Shown here piece by piece: positions 60,331 to 64,000 of a stretch of 64,000 nucleotides of DNA. Each line of letters starts with the position of its first letter. The stretch's first letter is position 1. A program made the translations under genes and the position numbers. The notes beneath the pieces are model-generated. The model did no database searches. It saw only the letters and a program-made list of their open reading frames with translations, and was not told the origin of the DNA. The stretch comes from Gnetum montanum (Eukaryota > Streptophyta > Gnetopsida > Gnetales > Gnetaceae), in assembly GCA_015680685.1 (NCBI GenBank), contig MNCI01035299.1, forward strand, positions 198,044 to 262,043. The letters are read 5' to 3'.

Positions 60331-60795
60331 GAAATGGTCATACTTATGTGTATTAATTAATTTCTAATTAATTAATTAATCAAATACATTAAAGCAAATT
60401 ACTCAAATAATAAATGTATTTAAAGTAAATATTAAACTAATTCCAAATGCTGCAAGGTTTATAAAGAAAGTGTATTTATTGTTGTTCACACTGAGGTGCT
60501 TAGGTACATCAGTGCTGGAATAAAGATCCATACAATTCTCACTCCTATTGTAGGTACTTAGAAAATATTCTAACTTTGGAAAGATAAACATGTAAGAGTT
60601 TAGCTAGCAACTAATGAATGGATGTCATAAATACAGCTAGTGAGCATGTATTTATAGGCAAGCCAAGACACTACGTTGATAGGATCATGTCAATGCATCA
60701 AACCATGTGTTGATGTAATTGCCTTGATGGGATCACATTGATGGGATCGCGTTGGTAGCAACCCATCGATGCACCCTAAGGAATATGCTTTATTA
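60331..60795 (-). repeat. Y2 5' LTR, outer part
   Basis: Continuation of 41540-41952 after T. It starts with the second GAAAT copy, followed by GGTCATACTTATG and the ATTAATTAATT run. The end reads GCTTTATTA, where Y1 has CTTCATCA. Confidence 0.85.
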
Positions 60796-60800
60796 ACTTT

Positions 60801-61366
60801 GATTCCTATAAGGTATTTAAACTACTTTCCTAATTTGTATAATGCTCCTGGTAGCCAACAAGGATTCATCTTCATTAGATATGTCATGGTGATAATCCCT
60901 ATTCCTATTTATCTTATAGTGATAATCTTGTCTATGCTTAGTTTGATGTCTTTCATCTTGCCTTTGCATTCTATTTCTATCTTCATCTTGATCCTTTAGT
61001 GTATCTCTATGTCTATACCTATGTTCATCTTCATTAGAACTAGACATTGAAGAGGAAGAAGAAGATGGTGAACAAGGAGAATTGTCATGGCTTCTATATC
61101 TCCACCTATGATCCCTTGATTCATCTTTTCTAGGTTTAGAGAAGGTCCTAGGCCTTGAGGCCCTCCTTGTTCTAGGCCTTGTTTCATTCCCTCTAGGGTT
61201 GTCTACATCTATTAAACATAGTATTTGAATGTAGTAAGGATCTAAATGAGAATATGAGACCATTGTATTTAGTAATTCACATCAATTCTCTTCAATATAG
61301 ATCCTACCATTTTTCTACTAGTATTCTCATCATGTGATGAGTTATGATTCTATGTGAAGGAGACAT
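60801..61366 (-). pseudogene. X2 gag, N-terminal piece
   Basis: ATG at 61366 (MSPSHRIITHHMM), later running through SSSSSSMSSSNEDEHRYRHRD (61010-61080) and an Arg/Asp/Gln-rich part to the Y2 junction. It is the counterpart of 18792-19359. A 148-residue open stretch survives at 60817-61263. Confidence 0.7.
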
Positions 61367-61474
61367 GTTTTTATATAATAATGTGTGTTAATTAAAATAT
61401 TATTCAAAAAGATAAATTGTTAATACTTTTACACCAATCATTTATAATGTAACTAATTTAGATAACTAACACCA

Positions 61475-61492
61475 TGCCCATCAATGATGCCA
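61475..61492 (-). other. PBS of X2
   Basis: The minus strand reads TGGCATCATTGATGGGCA, decayed from the tRNA-Asp type. Confidence 0.6.
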
Positions 61493-61493
61493 A

Positions 61494-62320
61494 TGATGAG
61501 AAACAAGTAGTCCTTATGCACAACCATATGAATTGCAAGCATTGCACTAGAGATCTCGTTGAATTTTGTGGACTTTAACTCCTAAATGCACAATAGGCAA
61601 AGTAGTGACTTAAAGACGTGATTTTTGTCTTCTTGGCTTCACTTGTGTAAGTGCAAGGCTATGGTTAAGTGTAAGCCAAGGCACATGATTTTTATTGATT
61701 CTTATATTTTATTTGATTTAATCTAAGTGTGAAACAAGGTAATGTATTATGAAACTAACTTTCTAATGCCTTAATCTAATTATCCTAACATAAGCATTTG
61801 GGATAGCTTTCATGCACATTCTAAACTAGTTATGAATGCTATTGAATTACTAAGTGTTAGGTTATTGGCCAAACCAAGCAATAACACCATTGGGATTACC
61901 AAGAGTTAATGGTATGTTCAAGGCAGTTGTCTTATGTGTGATTATGAAGTCTATTAACTAACTAGGAACATGAACATAAAGTGCATGAATAGACACATTC
62001 AGCTATTCCTAAGTTTTGCAAGGAGTTCCAAGAATCTCATCTTTATTATCAGCACATTAAAGTGTTCAGGTACATTGATGTTTAAATAAGAATCCGTACA
62101 ATCCTTGAAGTCCTACTATAGGCACTTACAAAATATTCCAACTCTGATAGAATAAAACTTTAAGAATTTGGCTACTCTATTGACTTAATAGTGCCATAAA
62201 TGTAGTGGGTTTGTACATTTATATAATTAGAGATAGATACTACATTTACACATCAACCCATGCATCAATAGGGATGCATCGACACATGCCTATCGACATA
62301 GTTCATCACATGATTTATCA
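61494..62320 (-). repeat. 5' LTR of X2
   Basis: TGATGAGAAA...GATTTATCA, about 827 bp, the pair of 19494-20299 by duplication, not by retrotransposition. Confidence 0.75.
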
Positions 62321-63120
62321 CTCTCATATTTGTATCCTACCTCTCCATCCTATCCATCATTTGTACCTCTAGCTTTGTAATGGTTTCTTCTATCATTTCC
62401 ACTATGTTATCTATCATTTTTCCCTTTTTTCTTGGGCATACTCATCCTCATCAAAGCTTGATAATGACGATGATGACTATGATGGAGAACTAGGAAAGCC
62501 ATGCCAATTTCCTCTTCTTCTGTGATATCTTTGGATATCTATGGATAGCCTATAAGAAGACCTAGGCATGGAGGTACTTCTTGGGTTAGTTCTTGCTCTC
62601 CTTTTCCATTGTTACTTGCTAAGACTAAATGTAGTCATGGATTTATCATGTCATCTCTAGCAAGGAGGATAGGATTCACATGATTGGCTTTTCCTGAATG
62701 GTAATTTATGTTCTTCTTTTTGAACTATGATGTCAATGGAATGGTGGATCCTTTTACTTTGGTGACTTCATGATGTATCTCCATGAAATGATCTTATCAT
62801 AATTGGGCTTCAGTGAGCTGATAAGGCCTAAACATCTCATCAACTACACTATAGTTACTAACAGCTGCTTCAAGTCCAACGTTTACTAATGTTGCCATGA
62901 ACATTGATGGAGCTAAGCGATTAGGTGCCAACATAATATTTTCCTCTAGGCTTCTCTATTACATCCATTTATTCACATCAAGGATAAAGGTAAAGTCTAA
63001 ATTGTAGGGATCTAGATGTTGGTAGAAAACTTTGACTTGATATAATACATTGTTCCTAATTTTGGTAGTTCTATCATGTTCCCTTATAAAATCCTTAGTA
63101 GGTAGGGAATCAGTCCTACA
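62321..63120 (-). pseudogene. W2 gag fragment
   Basis: It matches W1 up to 62660, with a Ser/Asp-rich segment near 62440-62500. It then runs on into an N-terminal gag part similar to Y gag: the stretch near 62900-63000 corresponds to 17540-17640. It is the outermost layer of the nest. The start codon is not certain. Confidence 0.55.
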
Positions 63121-63520
63121 AGAAGAAAGGATTTTTAATTATTGTGTGTTTGTTTAAATAAAATTATATTATCCTTTAGATAATAAATAACATTATCCAT
63201 TAGATAATCCTAAAATTAGAAAGCTTTTTATTTCCCTATTTTTATGTCTATTCAGCATCAAATTTGTGATGTACTCTAAATTTTCTTTACTCATTATTAA
63301 TATATTGTTTAACATCCAACATCCCACATCGTCCCCTTAATCAAAGGCTTTTTGATCAACAAGTTTTATTTAGCTTTTTTATGACTTTAAAATGTACATG
63401 TGAAAAAACTAGAATTACCCTTTGTAACAATGGACTATTTTATTTTTTTTCCTTTTCTTGAGGCTAAGGTAATTTAATATGTCTAGAAAAATGCCTTTAG
63501 GCTAGTGTTTTTAGGATGTT
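63121..63520. other. AT-rich flank
   Basis: Contains a small repeat, (C/T)TTAGATAAT near 63170 and ATTAGATAATCC near 63200, and nothing that looks coding. Confidence 0.4.
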
Positions 63521-63524
63521 AGTA

Positions 63525-63605
63525 GCAAGTTTTGAACCTATTACCTTCAAGAGCATAGCAATGCAAGTTAACTAACTAGCTAGTGGCCTGTACTATCTAA
63601 AAATG
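63525..63605 (-). repeat. tRNA-like SINE trace
   Basis: The minus strand has TAGCTAGTTAGTTAACTTGC (A-box-like), then GGTTCAAAAC (B-box-like) about 35 bases later. It reads as a decayed tRNA-derived SINE head, not a functional tRNA, as no acceptor stem pairs. Confidence 0.4.
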
Positions 63606-64000
63606 AAATGTTAGACTATTAATAAGATTCTTTATTTGTTAGCTCTAATTTATAGGTTTGATTGTAGTGGACAATGTTGAGTTATAAAGTTTTAATTTGA
63701 CTATATGTCTTAGGGATTAAATATTGATAAAATAAAAAACTTTGAGTTTCAATACACTACAACCTTTCATTTATTCAAAGTTTCATAAATAGAAAATTAT
63801 GCCTAAATTTTTCATGAAGCTTATTCTATCATTTTTCTATACTTGAAAATTAGTTCATAGAAGTACAACAAAATATAGTTAACATATAGGTAGACAATCA
63901 TTTGGAGTGATGGTATTGTGTTTATTTCTTAAGTCAAAGACCTATGTTCGAGCCTCAGCACAACCACATAAATAGGTTAGGTTTTTTCTCATCTAGTGAT
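63606..64000. other. AT-rich right end with a second weak B-box trace
   Basis: TGTTCGAGCCTC near 63947-63958 resembles a B box and may mark another SINE. Otherwise no feature is visible. Confidence 0.3.

Larger units (their letters stand above)
29544..60795 (-). mobile_element. Element Y2: Athila-like element, split by T
   Basis: Duplicate of Y1 with the same gene order. Its own sequence is 29544-41952 plus 60331-60795, about 12.9 kb. Likely target duplications are CCTTT (29539-29543) and ACTTT (60796-60800). T occupies its 5' LTR. Confidence 0.85.
28991..62660. repeat. Segmental duplication, unit 2 (interrupted by T)
   Basis: Direct-orientation copy of 5110-20655, expanded by the 18.4-kb T insertion. 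The unit starts abruptly against Z gag. The two units share the Y-in-X junction, with left CCTTT and right TCTTT or ACTTT, which shows they derive from one nested ancestor rather than separate insertions. Confidence 0.8.

Overview
The window looks like intergenic DNA of a large-genome vascular plant. It is AT-rich, I recognise no ordinary host gene, and it is almost wholly decayed Ty3/gypsy LTR retrotransposons stacked inside one another, with one LINE fragment and several tRNA-headed SINE-like repeats. The age and density of the nest would suit a gymnosperm or another genome that clears repeats slowly, but the species cannot be read from the sequence.

Layout. 1-3460: the 5' end of a gag-only element (V) read on the minus strand, with a tRNA-Asp-type primer binding site (PBS) and a 5' LTR. 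3461-5109: repeat-poor DNA plus a SINE-like copy. 5110-20655: duplication unit 1, an Athila-like element (Y1, 5704-18786) inserted in the gag of element X1, itself next to the gag remnant of a further element W1. 20656-22586: a 157-base assembly gap, a SINE and a LINE reverse-transcriptase tail that itself holds a SINE with 14-bp target duplications. 22587-28985: a pol-less element (Z) of the same family as V. 28991-62660: duplication unit 2, the same W-X-Y nest as unit 1, but with an 18.4-kb Tat-lineage element (T, 41953-60330) inserted in the 5' LTR of Y2. 62661-64000: the rest of the W2 gag and AT-rich DNA with tRNA-like SINE traces.

All recognised LTR-element coding regions run on the minus strand. 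Y elements carry gag, protease, RT, RNase H, integrase and then an additional sense ORF in the env position. T carries gag, protease, RT-RNase H, a second (archaeal-type) RNase H and integrase, with identical 5-bp target duplications. All are broken by stops and frameshifts.

The most unusual object is inside T. Between its protease and RT regions lies a plus-strand gene (49264-53526), antisense to gag-pol, with eight inferable exons, short GT-AG introns whose phases agree across the junctions, a TATA motif and a coiled-coil-like C-terminal part. It would encode about 1,070 residues but has ten in-frame stops and two frameshifts. It is flanked by related short repeats, and the noncoding parts of T share a proliferated AGCGTA/GCGTATAC word. 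By eye, divergence orders the events as Y insertion, then duplication, with T insertion at about the same time or later.
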